Assembly (NCBI RefSeq): GCF_005503535.1
Contig: NZ_SCNN01000024.1
Coordinates: 1 to 64,000 of the forward strand
Origin: Mesorhizobium comanense
Lineage (GTDB): Bacteria > Pseudomonadota > Alphaproteobacteria > Rhizobiales > Rhizobiaceae
Reading direction: 5' to 3'
Length of the DNA: 64,000 nt
Of the stretch, positions 7,814 through 17,800 are shown in pieces. The position numbers and the translations under genes are program-made. The number at the start of each line of letters is the position of its first letter. Position 1 is the stretch's first letter. Under the pieces are notes generated by a model. It did not search any database. It was not told the DNA's origin and was given only the letters and a program-made list of their open reading frames with translations.

Positions 7814-8635
7814 ATGGAAACCGCCGAGAAACGCCAGCGCGGCCGGCCCCGCGCCTTCAACGGCCCCTCCGAGGCCGGCTCGGTGCAATCACTCGACCGC
7901 GCCTTGCGCATCCTGGCCATCGTCGCCGAGGGCAGCGGCCTGTCGCTCAGCGAGATCGCGGCGCAAAGCGGACTGGCCGCATCCACCGCCTATCGCATGC
8001 TGACGACATTGCAGAACCACGGCATGGTCGAATTCGACACGAGTGACCAGTTGTGGTCGATCGGTGTCGAGACCTATCGCATGGGCGCGGCGTTCCTGCG
8101 CCGCCGCAAGCTGGTCGACCGTGCCCGCATCGTCATGCAGGAGTTGATGGAAAGGACAGGCGAGACCGCCAATCTCGGTGTTGCGGAGGATGATTGCGTG
8201 GTCTTCGTCAGCCAGGTCGAGACGCATCAGGCGATCCGCGCCTTCTTCAGGCCGGGAACGCGCAGCCCCTTCCATGCCTCCGGCATCGGCAAGGCGGTGC
8301 TGGCGCATCTCGATCCCGAGCGCGTCGGAACCATATTGCGCAAGGCCGGCCTGCAGCGCTTCACAGACAGGACGCTTTCGGACATCCCTGCCCTGGCGCA
8401 TGATCTGGCCGCCATCAAGCGGCGCGGCTGGTCTGTCGACGACGAGGAACGGCACCCCGGCATGCGATGCGTGGCCGCCGCGATCTTCAACGAATTCGGC
8501 GAGCCTATTGGCGGCGTGTCGGTGTCTGGCCCCACCGTGCGTGTGACGCCCGAGCGGCTCGCCGAGATCGGGCCGATGGTGCGCAACGCGGCGGCTGAGG
8601 TAACAAGGATGATCGGCGGCATGCAAGCCGGCTGA
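7814..8635 (+). CDS. IclR-family transcriptional regulator of the gcl operon
   Basis: DNA-binding regulator of 273 residues. A basic N-terminal tail (about 1-20) precedes a winged helix-turn-helix (about 25-85: SVQSLDRALRILAIVAE, then LSEIAAQSGLAASTAYRML) and the IclR effector domain (about 100-270), with the typical GxxxPxHASGIGKAVLA-type motif here as RSPFHASGIGKAVLAHL. It is divergently transcribed from gcl, so it very likely controls the glyoxylate operon, as AllR does in E. coli. The effector, probably glyoxylate or a purine-degradation intermediate, is inferred only from context. Confidence 0.92.
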   Translation: METAEKRQRGRPRAFNGPSEAGSVQSLDRALRILAIVAEGSGLSLSEIAAQSGLAASTAYRMLTTLQNHGMVEFDTSDQLWSIGVETYRMGAAFLRRRKLVDRARIVMQELMERTGETANLGVAEDDCVVFVSQVETHQAIRAFFRPGTRSPFHASGIGKAVLAHLDPERVGTILRKAGLQRFTDRTLSDIPALAHDLAAIKRRGWSVDDEERHPGMRCVAAAIFNEFGEPIGGVSVSGPTVRVTPERLAEIGPMVRNAAAEVTRMIGGMQAG

Positions 8636-9007
8636 TCAGCCGGCTCCCGGCAACGCGCTCCTGGTCGCAATATCGAAGAAATCGAGCAGTATAGCCATGC
8701 CGACTCCGCAGGCGGTGAAGATGAGGCCGGTCATGAAGATGCGGTTGGCGCGCTCATAGACACGCCGCTGCAGGGAGTTGACGTCTAGCAGCAGCGACAA
8801 TGCCCGCATCTGCAAGGCGATGCCGGCCAGGATCGGCAGGACGGCGACAAGATGATAAGCCCGCCACGGAATCGGATTGGCGGCCCAATGGGTGATGAAG
8901 CCCAGCGAAAACGCCAGCAGGATGCCGACAGTGGTAACGGTGCCGTTGCGAAAAACCGTCTCGATCAGATCTTCGCTCAAATCTTTCTTGGGGTCCTGCT
9001 CGTCCAA
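8636..9007 (-). CDS. Small inner-membrane protein of unknown function
   Basis: A 123-residue protein with an acidic N-terminus (DEQDPKKDLSEDLIE) and three membrane segments: about 25-43 (TVGILLAFSLGFITHWA), 50-68 (HLVAVLPILAGIALQM) and 90-112. The first codon is TTG, preceded by GGGAGGG. It ends one base after the IclR gene in a convergent tail-to-tail arrangement. I do not recognise a family with confidence. Layout and length are typical of uncharacterised conserved membrane proteins. Confidence 0.7.
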   Translation of the reverse strand: MDEQDPKKDLSEDLIETVFRNGTVTTVGILLAFSLGFITHWAANPIPWRAYHLVAVLPILAGIALQMRALSLLLDVNSLQRRVYERANRIFMTGLIFTACGVGMAILLDFFDIATRSALPGAG

Positions 9008-9127
9008 GCCACCCTCCCCTTCGTTGGCGCTCGAATGAGAAGACTAGACGTTCGCAAAATCGCTGTACACCGCCGGCGGCATGGACTCCGCCTTTCCTGG
9101 CGTTCGAATGCATGCGAAAGGGCACGG

Positions 9128-9556
9128 ATGCGGAAAACGGTCCAGATTCTGCTTACCGCTTCACTTTGCGGATGCGTGGCGGCGGCACCTCGGCCTGATG
9201 CCGGCGGCGGCCAGCGCGTTACTCCCATTCCAATCTCGCTCGCCCTCGAGGAGATCATCACCACGGGCGTCCGGCAGCACCTTCAGGACCCCGTGTCCGC
9301 CAAATTCGGAACAATGGCCGCTGGCCAGAGGACGTCCGATGGCCACCAGGAAATAGTGATCTGCGGTTATGTCAGCACAACTGAAGCCCATAGCGACGGT
9401 GGATCGTTTTTGGCCAAGGTCTACCCGGACGCCGGCAGCAACTTCGAGCTCGTTGCAATGAGCGGTCAATCGCCGAATGCCGACCTTGTCATCGACACTG
9501 CCTGCCGAGCAGCCGGATTGCCGCTGCCTGCCGCCGGTTCGAAGGCCCATGCCTAG
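9128..9556 (+). CDS. Secreted or lipoprotein-like hypothetical protein
   Basis: A 142-residue protein with a short N-terminal signal (MRKTVQILLTASLCGCVAAA) ending in LCGC, a possible but imperfect lipobox. The mature part is hydrophilic, with segments such as QDPVSAKFGTMAAGQR and ICGYVS. The phrase DPxSAKF followed by a short beta-rich segment and CGxV resembles small secreted proteins seen repeatedly in rhizobia, but I cannot name a family. The start was chosen at the ATG at 9128 because it gives the signal peptide; the frame is open further upstream without sense. A terminator hairpin follows. Confidence 0.65.
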   Translation: MRKTVQILLTASLCGCVAAAPRPDAGGGQRVTPIPISLALEEIITTGVRQHLQDPVSAKFGTMAAGQRTSDGHQEIVICGYVSTTEAHSDGGSFLAKVYPDAGSNFELVAMSGQSPNADLVIDTACRAAGLPLPAAGSKAHA

Positions 9557-9573
9557 GCGGGGCTTCCGGCATA

Positions 9574-9612
9574 AAACAGAAAAGAGGCCCGTGCGGGGCC
9601 CCTCTTCTGTTT
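9574..9612. terminator. Bidirectional terminator between convergent genes
   Basis: A long inverted repeat (AAACAGA...GAGGCCC / GGGCCCCTC...TCTGTTT) forms a stem with A- and T-rich flanks, suitable for termination on both strands. It separates the hypothetical secreted protein from the convergent BA14K-like gene. Confidence 0.75.
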
Positions 9613-9631
9613 GCCGAGACAGTTCCCTCGC

Positions 9632-9952
9632 TTAGAGGTGGCAGTAATGCTGGTAGCCGTCATAGCCGATGTAGGTGTTGGTGTCTGGATCGTAGCTGCC
9701 GTAGCGGGCCATGCAGCGGCGGACATGCCAGGAGCCGTCGTAACCGCCTTCATCGACATAGACGGTGCGGGGCTGTTGCTGGGCAAGCAGGCTGCCCAAG
9801 ACGAACCCGCCGACGCCGGCGGCGATGCCGATGCCAAGATCGTGGTTGTGGTGATGCAGGGGATGAGCCGCCGAAGGCTGAACAGTACCGGCCAGCATGG
9901 TGGCGGCGACGGTGGTGGCGACAAGACCGGAAACGAGTGTGCGCTTGAACAT
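9632..9952 (-). CDS. BA14K-family secreted protein
   Basis: A 106-residue exported protein. An N-terminal signal peptide (MFKRTLVSGLVATTVAATML, cleavage near PSAAH) is followed by a His-rich patch (HPLHHHNHD), a Gly-rich segment and a C-terminal block RCMARYGSYDPDTNTYIGYD...YC. That block is the signature of the BA14K family, first known as an immunoreactive Brucella protein and common in rhizobia, with proposed lectin-like or surface roles. AAGGAG lies 7 bases before the ATG. Its signal peptide, 5' UTR hairpin and promoter region are closely copied in the next gene upstream. Confidence 0.85.
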   Translation of the reverse strand: MFKRTLVSGLVATTVAATMLAGTVQPSAAHPLHHHNHDLGIGIAAGVGGFVLGSLLAQQQPRTVYVDEGGYDGSWHVRRCMARYGSYDPDTNTYIGYDGYQHYCHL

Positions 9953-9976
9953 GATGATCTCCTTGCTTCGTTGACC

Positions 9977-9995
9977 GAGGCGATCCATCCGCCTC
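9977..9995 (-). promoter_or_regulatory. 5' UTR hairpin of the BA14K-like gene
   Basis: On the minus strand a perfect 6-bp stem GAGGCG/CGCCTC with a 7-base loop lies 25 bases before the start codon. The same stem with a different loop is found before the His-rich paralogue (10412-10430). Upstream of it, 10006-10032 carries a block shared with 10442-10468. Confidence 0.5.
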
Positions 9996-10178
9996 TTGAT
10001 CATCTGTCGTTACGGCAAGGAAAAAGGTTCGAACCGCTTTCTGATTTTTTTGCGGGCCCCGCACGATATCTCTCCAAGCCCAGGTTTTTCCGCTACGGGG
10101 CACAATCCGGAAAGGGCCAGACAAAACGCAAAACAGGGCAGCCGAAGCCGCCCTGCTCAGGAGAAATGGGGTCGTCCA

Positions 10179-10388
10179 TCAAAGGAGAATGATCACCTTG
10201 CCATGCTTGTGGTGATGATGGTTGTGGTGCCACCACCAGAACTTCTTGTGGTGATTATGATGGTGATGGTGGTGGTGATGATGGTGGTGGTGCATGCCGT
10301 GAGCCGAGGACGACTGGACGGTGCCGGCAAGCGCGCCGGTGGCGATGAAGATGGCGACGAGGCCCGATGTCAGAGTGCGCTTCAACAT
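10179..10388 (-). CDS. His-rich small secreted protein
   Basis: A 69-residue protein whose first 30 residues (MLKRTLTSGLVAIFIATGAL...) are a signal peptide almost identical to that of the BA14K-like protein next door. The mature part is about half histidine: a run of 12 His after HGM, then NHHKKFWWWHHNHHHHKHGK and a short hydrophobic end. Such proteins often bind Ni, Zn, Cu or Co in the periplasm, but that is an inference from composition. The start is the ATG at 10388 with an AGGAG upstream. An upstream extension of the frame runs through heptamer repeats and is not real. Confidence 0.75.
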   Translation of the reverse strand: MLKRTLTSGLVAIFIATGALAGTVQSSSAHGMHHHHHHHHHHHHNHHKKFWWWHHNHHHHKHGKVIILL

Positions 10389-10411
10389 GATGATCTCCTG
10401 GATCCTTGATC

Positions 10412-10430
10412 GAGGCGACCCATTCGCCTC
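10412..10430 (-). promoter_or_regulatory. 5' UTR hairpin of the His-rich gene
   Basis: The stem GAGGCG/CGCCTC with a 7-base loop lies 24 bases before the start codon. Stem and position are conserved with the hairpin at 9977-9995 while the loop differs. Confidence 0.5.
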
Positions 10431-10486
10431 TCGGGAGATCAGTCGGCACGGCGCGGAAAAAGGTTCGACGGAGTCGGTAGATTTCT

Positions 10487-10544
<58 letters not shown>

Positions 10545-10605
10545 GAAATTGCACCATGCGCATAAAGGCGATGCAACCCCATGCATCTATCTCAGACGGA
10601 CTAAC

Positions 10606-10661
10606 CCCTACTCCCTACTCCCTACTCCCTACTCCCTACTCCCTACTCCCTACTCCCTACT
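10606..10661. repeat. Heptamer array 2: eight tandem CCCTACT units
   Basis: Eight perfect copies of CCCTACT, directly adjoining the stop codon of the small membrane protein at 10663. Together with array 1 it forms an imperfect inverted repeat with one mismatch per seven bases over 56 bases. Confidence 0.97.
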
Positions 10662-10662
10662 C

Positions 10663-10830
10663 TCACCCCATACCGGTGACGTGGCGCAGCCAGAAGGCCA
10701 GCGCGATGAAGCCGATGATGGTGGTGATGCCGGTCCAGTCGACATTGGCGTTCCTGACGTCCCTGACAACCTTAACCAGCAGCATCCAGGCCACGATTAC
10801 GAGCGGCAAGATGATGACAAACCTGATCAC
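10663..10830 (-). CDS. Small two-segment membrane protein
   Basis: A 55-residue protein starting at a GTG at 10830, with GGAGG 7 bases upstream. It has two membrane segments, about 3-20 (RFVIILPLVIVAWMLLV) and about 34-50 (TTIIGFIALAFWLRHV), separated by a charged loop (KVVRDVRNANVDWTG). The frame is open ten codons further upstream, but the GTG has the clear ribosome binding site. No family recognised. The stop codon abuts heptamer array 2, so expansion or contraction of the array would not change the protein. Confidence 0.6.
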   Translation of the reverse strand: MIRFVIILPLVIVAWMLLVKVVRDVRNANVDWTGITTIIGFIALAFWLRHVTGMG

Positions 10831-10991
10831 GCGACAGCCTCCTCGCTCAAGCGATTGCACCTGACGGGCATATAGGAAGCGGGCTGCCGGTTTTCAGCAC
10901 ACGGCTGGGAACCGTCGCAAATTGCCGGCCGGGCACTGAAAACAGAGTTTTGTCTTTACTGGCGCGGCAAATATGCTAACGGGGCGCCAGT

Positions 10992-11067
10992 GCCCTTGTA
11001 GCTCAGCTGGTAGAGCAGCGGTTTTGTAAACCGAAGGTCGCGGGTTCGATTCCTGCCGGGGGCACCA
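10992..11067 (+). tRNA. tRNA-Thr(TGT)
   Basis: A 76-base cloverleaf: acceptor GCCCTTG pairs with CGGGGGC (two G-U pairs), D-arm GCTCAGCTGGTAGAGC, anticodon loop TTTGTAA (anticodon TGT), T-arm GGTTCGATTCC and encoded CCA. Its 3' half is duplicated at 35598-35642, marking it as the integration site of the following island. Confidence 0.95.
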
Positions 11068-11069
11068 GC
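11025..11069 (+). repeat. Left attachment-site repeat (tRNA-Thr 3' end)
   Basis: The 45 bases from the anticodon through the CCA end and two bases beyond (TGTAAACCGAAGG...ACCAGC) recur as a direct repeat at 35598-35642 with one mismatch (C at 11063, T at 35636). Direct repeats of a tRNA 3' end flanking foreign-looking DNA are the standard footprint of tyrosine-integrase island integration. Confidence 0.85.
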
Positions 11070-11423
11070 TTTCAAGATGTAAGCCGTTCTATTGCCTGCA
11101 TAATTTGGCGCAGCTCAGAGTGCCGACTACGCCGCCGGTCGACGTATCCGGCATTTGTGTAACGGATAGACGCCTTTTCTGTGGTCCTTCCAGGCGAATC
11201 TGACTTTCTATTGGGTCGTACGACGTGCCTTTTCGAATATGGTCGGAGGCAACACCCCTATTGGCCAATAGCGTTAGCCGGAAAGACAGCCGCGGCGATC
11301 ATGTTGACAGCTGTGGTATGGCGCCTGGGTTGTACCTGCCACATTCACATCGCTATCCAATAAGCTGCGGATGTGGGCCGACGTTGCAAATCTTGCTCGG
11401 TCGGCCCATCCCAAGCGACCTTC
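11070..11423. other. Island left-end spacer without recognisable gene
   Basis: About 350 bases between the tRNA-Thr repeat and the end of the giant RTX gene. The short open frames here overlap on both strands, lack ribosome binding sites and resemble nothing known. No clear terminator for the RTX operon was found by eye. Confidence 0.5.
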
Positions 11424-11836
11424 TCAGGCCGCCATCCAAGTCTGCTGCATGGCGGAGGCGATGGTGCCGGTCTGGTTTGGGTCGCCGAGCCGTGGATCGT
11501 TGGGCTGAATGCCTGAACCCGTCGGCGAGGTCGCCGGATCGAAGCCGGCCATGGCCGCGACCAGGGTTGCGACATCGGATGAATGCAGCACCTTGCCGTC
11601 GCCGGACTTGATGGTCTCGACGACATTGCCAGTCCCGGCGAACCAGTTGCCGATCATCACATTGTCGGTCGTTCCCAGTACCGAGACGACGAGGTTGTTG
11701 CCTTGCTGGGCGAACCAGAGTTCATTCCAGTCGATCCCAGCGCCGAAGTCCAGCTCATCACTGTCGGTGGCGTAACCGGATTCGAAGATAGTATCCGAGC
11801 CACCACCGGCATTGAAATAATAGCTGTCATTGCCGG
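11424..11836 (-). repeat. C-terminal RTX module, copy 4 of 4 (true C-terminus)
   Basis: About 135 residues: YYFNAGGGSDTIFESG, DELDFGAGIDWNELWF, LVVSVLGTTD, a WF-GxGNVVETIKSGDGKVL stretch, then PATSPTGSGIQPNDPRLGDP and GTIASAMQQTWMAA-stop. Type I secretion signals are C-terminal, so this copy should include the signal. Internal copies are at about 14560-14960, 15370-15765 and 17817-18220. Confidence 0.8.
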
Positions 11837-14800
11837 CTCCGCCACGCATCGTGTCGTTGCCAGCCCCGCCATCCAGGATGTTGGCGCCGTTGTTGCCGAT
11901 GAGTACGTTGTCGCCAGCATTGCCGGTAGCGTTGATATCGCCAGCGCCTGTCAGGGTGAGGTTCTCAACCAAACCCAAAACCTGCGCCGAGTTGACCAGG
12001 CTGAAGCTGACCGCCGATTTCACTGTGTCGATGCCGGCTGAACCAGCAACACCTTCATCGACGACGTCACCCACGTTGTCCACGATATAGACATCGTCGC
12101 CGGCGCCACCGCGCATCGTGTCGCTGCCAGCGCCGCCATCCAAGATGTTGGCGCCAACGTTGCCGGTGAGCACGTTATTGCCTTCATTGCCGGTGGCGTT
12201 GATGGCGGCTCCACCCGTCAGGATAAGGTTCTCAACCGAACCCAAGACCTGTGCTGAGTTAACCAGACTAAAGCTCATCCCCGACTGCACCGTATCGACG
12301 CCATCGGAACCGCCTACGCTTTCATCGACGACGTCGGCCCAATCAACGATATAGGTATCGTTGCCGGCGCCACCCCGCATCACGTCATCGTTGAGCCCAC
12401 CGTCGAGTGTGTCGTCGCCAGCGCCGCCGTTGAGTGTATCGTTACCAAAGCCACCAATAAGTGTGTCATCACCCGCGGCACCGTTGAGCACATCGTTGCC
12501 AATGCCACCGTCGAGCCTATCGTTCCCGGCGCCGCCATCCAGGATGTTGGCGCCGTTGTTGCCGATGAGTACGTTGTCGCCGGCATTGCCGGTTGCGTTG
12601 ATGTCCCCATTGCCAGTGAGGGTCAGGTTCTCGACCGAACCCAAAATCTGCACCGAACTACCCAAGCTGAAGCTGATTGCCGACTGAACTGTGTCGGTGC
12701 CGTCGGAGCCCGCCACACTTTCGTCTATGACGTCGCCCGCACTGTCTACGACATAGATATCATTGCCCGCGCCACCCCGCATCGTATCATCGGCAGCGCC
12801 ACCGTTAAGCGTATCATCGCCAGCTCCGCCTTCCAGGATGTTGGCGCCGCTGTTGCCAACGAGCAAATTGTTGCCAGCATTGCCGGTACCGTTGATCGCG
12901 CCAGCGCCTGTCAGCGTCAAATTCTCGACCGAGCCCAAAACTTGGGCCGAGTTCACCAGACTAAAGCTGATCGCCGATTGCACGGTATCGGTGCCGTCGG
13001 AGCCCGCCACGCTTTCATCAACGACGTCGCCAACACTATCGATCACATAAGTATCGTTGCCGGCGCCACCGCGCATCGTATCATCGCCAGCGCCACCGCT
13101 AAGCGTGTCATTGCCAGCTCCGCCATCCAGGATATTGGAGCCGCTGTTGCCCGTAAGAACATTATTGCCAGCATTGCCAGTGGCGTTAATGGCACCCGCA
13201 CCCAAAAGCGTCAGATTTTCCACTGAACCCAGAACCTGCGCCGAGTTAACAAGGCTGAAACTGATCGACGACTGCACAGTGTCGTTTCCGTCTGAACCCG
13301 ACACGCTTTCGTCGACGATGTCGCCCACACTGTCGACCACATAGGTGTCATTGCCAGCGCCACCGCGCATCGTGTCGTCGCCGGCACCACCGCTCAGGGT
13401 GTTATTGCCGCTGTTGCCAACGAGGACGTTATTGCCGGCACTGCCGGTGGCATTGATGTTAGCGCTACCTGTTAGAATTACGTTCTCAACGGAGCCCCGC
13501 GCGTACGCAGCCGTGAACGTCACCGTCAAGCTGAAATTGACCGACGACTGCACGGTGTCGATGCCGCCAGAGCCGGCCACGCTTTCATCAACGACATCGA
13601 ACATGTTGTCGACGATATAGATATCGTCGCCCGCGCCACCGCGCATCGTGTCGGTGCCAGCGCCGCCATCCAAGATATTGGCGCCGCTATTGCCGATGAG
13701 CAGGTTGTTGCCGGCATTGCCAGTGGCGTTGATGTCCCCAACGCCTATCAGAGTCAGGTTCTCGATCGAACCCAGAATTTGCGCGGAGGAGCCTAGGTTG
13801 AAGCTGATTACCGATTGCACGGTATCGGCGCCGTCTGAACCCGCTACACTTTCATCAACAATGTCGCCCACGCTATCGACGACATAGGTATCGTTGCCAG
13901 CGCCGCCGCGCATCGTGTCGTCGCCAGCTCCGCCATCCAGGATATTGGCGCCGCTGTTGCCGATGAGCAGGTTGTTGCCGCCATTGCCAGCGGCATTGAT
14001 GTCGGCAACGCCTATCAGAGTGAGGTTCTCGACCGACCCCAGTATCTGCACAGAGGAGCCCAGGTTGAAGCTGATTGCCGATTGCACGGTATCGGTGCCG
14101 CCAGAACCCGCCACGCTTTCATCGACGATGTCGCCAACGCTGTCGACGACATAGACATCATTGCCGGCGCCCCCACGCATCGTGTCGTTGCCGGCGCCGC
14201 CATCGAGCGCATCATCGCCGGCTCCGCCATCCAGGATGTTGGCGCCGCTGTTGCCGACGAGCACGTTGTTGCCAGCATTGCCGGTCGCGTCGATGTCGCC
14301 AGTACCTATCAGGGTCACGTTCTCGACCGAGCCCAGGATCTGCAACGAGTTGACCAAGCTGAAACTGATTACCGATTGGACGGCATCGGTGCCGCCAGAA
14401 CCCGCCGCGCTTTCGTCGACGATGTCGCCAACGCTGTCGACGACATAGACATCATTGCCGGCGCCCCCACGCATGGTGTCGTTGCCGGCGCCACCGTCGA
14501 GCATATCGTTGCCATCGGTACCGTAAAGTGTGTCGTCGCCGGCACCACCGTAGAAGCCTCTCATCCACGACAACCGCATGGCCGCGGCGATCGTGCCGGC
14601 CTGGTTCGGATCGCCGAGACGTGGATCATTCGGCTGGATGCCCGATCCGGTCGGGGAAGTTGCCGGATCGAAACCCGTCATCGCGGTAACCAGGCTCGCC
14701 ACATCGGACGAACGCAGCACAAGGCCATCGCCCGATTTGATCGTTTCGACCACATTGCCAAGGCCGGCAAACCAGTCGTTGATCGTCACCTTGTCTGTCG

Positions 14801-17800
14801 TTCCCAGCACCGAGACAACGAGGTTGTTGCCTTGCTGGCTGAACCATAGCTCGTCCCAATCGATGCCCGCGCCGAAATCCAGCTCGTCGTTGTCGTTGGA
14901 GGCACCCGATTCGACGATGGTATCGGCTCCGCCGCCGGCGTTAAAACGATAGACATCGTCGCCAGCGCCACCGCGCATCACATCGTTGCCTGCACCGCCG
15001 TCCAAGACGTTGGCAGCGTTGTTGCCGATGAGCACATTGTCGCCGGCATTGCCAGTGGCGTTGATGGCACCGGCGCCCATCAGGGTCAGGTTCTCGACAG
15101 AGCCCAGGACCTGCGCCGAATTGGTCAGGCTGAAGCTGATGGTTGACTGCACTGTGTCAATCCCGTCATAGCCCGCAACACCTTCATCGACGACGTCACC
15201 GACGCTGTCGACGACATAGACATCGTTGCCAGCGCCACCATGCATCATGTCGTCGCCAGCGCCGCCATCAAGCATGTCGTCGCCCGCTCCGCCATAGAGC
15301 TTTTGGTTGCCGGCAGGGCCGTGGAAGATGTCGTTGCCAGGGGTGCCATAATAGGCGTTACTGGGAGTAGCCCAAGACGACCGCATGGCTGCCGCGATCG
15401 AGCCGGTCTGGAAGGGGTCGCCAATGCGCGGATCATTGGGTTGTACGCCCGATCCGGTGGGCGACGTAGCCGGGTCGAGACCGGCCATGGCGGCAACCAT
15501 ATTTGCGACGCTGGACGAATACAGGCGCGCGCCGTCTCCCGACACGATCGTTTCAATGACGTTGCCGGTGCCGACGAACCAGTCGTTGATCGTCACCTTA
15601 TCGGTCGTTCCCAGCACCGAAATAACGAGATTGCTGCCTTGCTGGCTGAACCACAATTCATCCCAGTCGATACCAACCCCGAAATCGAGCTCGTCATTAT
15701 CGGATGAAATGCCAGATTCGATAATGACATCGGCACCGCCGCCGGCACCAAAACGATACCAATCACCACTAGCGCCACCGATCAGCGTATCGTTGCCCGC
15801 ACCGCCGTCCAAAATGTTGAACTGACTGTTTCCAACAAGGACGTTGTTGCCAGCATTGCCAGTGCCGATCCAGGCATTGCCAATCAGAGTCAGGTTCTCC
15901 ACGGAGCCCAAGATCTGGACCGAGCTGGCTAGGCTGAAGTTGATCGACGATTGAACAGTGTCGATGCCGCCGGAACCCGTCACACTTTCATCGACGATGT
16001 CGCCAGCACTGTCGACGATATAGACATCGTCGCCAGCGCCACCGCGCATAATGTCGTTGCCAGCGGCGCCATCTAGTGTGTTGGCCCCGCTGTTACCGAT
16101 GAGCACGTTATCAATGGCATTGCCAATACCGATAGTGTCGCCAGTACCCGTCAACGTTAGGTTTTCGACCGTGCCATAAATCCGCCCGCCACTCAGATTG
16201 CGACTGACCGCCGACAGCACCGTGTCAATACCGCCAGAGCCCGCCATGCTTTCGTCCACAACATCGTCGGCGTTGTCGACGATATAGATATCGTCGCCAG
16301 CGCCACCGTACATCACGTCGCCACCAGCGCCACCATCCAGAATGTTGGCGCCGCTGTTGCCGGTGAGCACGTTGGTGCCGGCATTGCCAGTGGCGTTGAT
16401 ATCGCCGGTACCTGTCAGAGTCAGATTCTCCACCGAGCCCAAGACCTGCACCGGATCGGCCAAGCTGAAACTGAACGCTGACTGCACGGTATCGATGCCA
16501 CCGGAACCGGCCACGCTTTCGTCGACAACGTCGCCCATGCTGTCGATGATATAGACATCGTTGCCAGCGCCGCCGCGCAGCGTGTCGTTGCCGGCGCCAC
16601 CGTCCAAGACGTTCGCGCCGCTGTTGCCGGTGAGCACGTTGTTCCCGGCATTGCCGGTGGCGTTGATGTCGCCGGTGCCCGCCAGGGTCAGGTTCTCGAC
16701 CGAACCCAATATCTGTGCGGACGTGGCCAGGTTGAAACTGAATGCCGACTGCACGGTATCGGTGCCATCGGAACCCGCGACGCTTTCATCGACGATATCG
16801 CCAAGGCTGTCGATGATATAGACATCATTGCCCGCGCCGCCACGCATCGTGTCGTTGCCGGCGCCGCCGTCGAGCACATCATCGCCGGCCCCGCCTTCCA
16901 GAATGTTGGCGCCGCTGTTGCCGATGAGCAGGTTGTTGCCGCCATTGCCGGTGGCGTTGACGTCGCCAGCGCCTGTCAGGGTCAGGTTCTCGACCGAACC
17001 CAATATCTGTGCGGAGGCGGCCAGGCTGAAGCTGATCGCCGACCACACCGTATCGGTGCCGTCAGAACCTGCCACGCTTTCGTCGACGATGTCGGCCAAG
17101 CTGTCGACGACATAGACATCATTGCCTGCGCCGCCGCGCATCGTGTCGGCGCCAGCGCCACCATCCAGGATGTTGGCGCCACCGTTGCCAATGAGCAGGT
17201 TGCTACCAGCGTTCCCAGTGGCGTTGATGGCGCCAGTGCCCGTCAGGGTCAGGTTCTCGACCGAACCCAAGACCTGTGCGGGATTGGCCAGGCTGAAACT
17301 GATTGCCGATTGCACCGTATCGGTGCCGTCGGAACCCGCCACGCCTTCATCGACGATGTCGCCCGCAGAGTTGACCACATAGACATCGTCGCCAGCGCCA
17401 CCACGCATCGTGTCGTTGCCGGCGCCGCCATCCAGGATGTTGGCGCCGGTGTTGCCGACGAGCAGGTTGTTGCCGGCATTTCCAGTGGCGTTGATGGCAC
17501 CAGTGCCCGTCAGGATCAGGTTCTCGACCGAGCCCCAAACCTGCCCCGAGTTAACCAGACTGAAACTGATCACCGACCACACCGTATCGGTGCCGTCAGA
17601 ACCCGTGTCGTTTTCGTCGACAACGTCGCCCGCGCTGTCCACGATATAGATGTCGTCGCCAGCGCCGCCGCGCATCGTGTCGTTGCCGGCGCCTCCGTCA
17701 AGCATGTCGTTGCCGGCGCCGCCGGCGAGCACATCATTGCCAGCATCGCCATAGATGAAGTCGCTGCCGGCTGTTCCCGTCAGCGTGTTGGCTGCGGAGG

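Noticed and set aside
11070..11423. Search for an integrase at the left island end
   Set aside because: No frame here or at 35233-35597 shows tyrosine recombinase features; none reported.
11830..17382. Repeated short plus-strand frames beginning MPAPPRIVS
   Set aside because: Antisense images of RTX repeats; their spacing only mirrors the repeat period.
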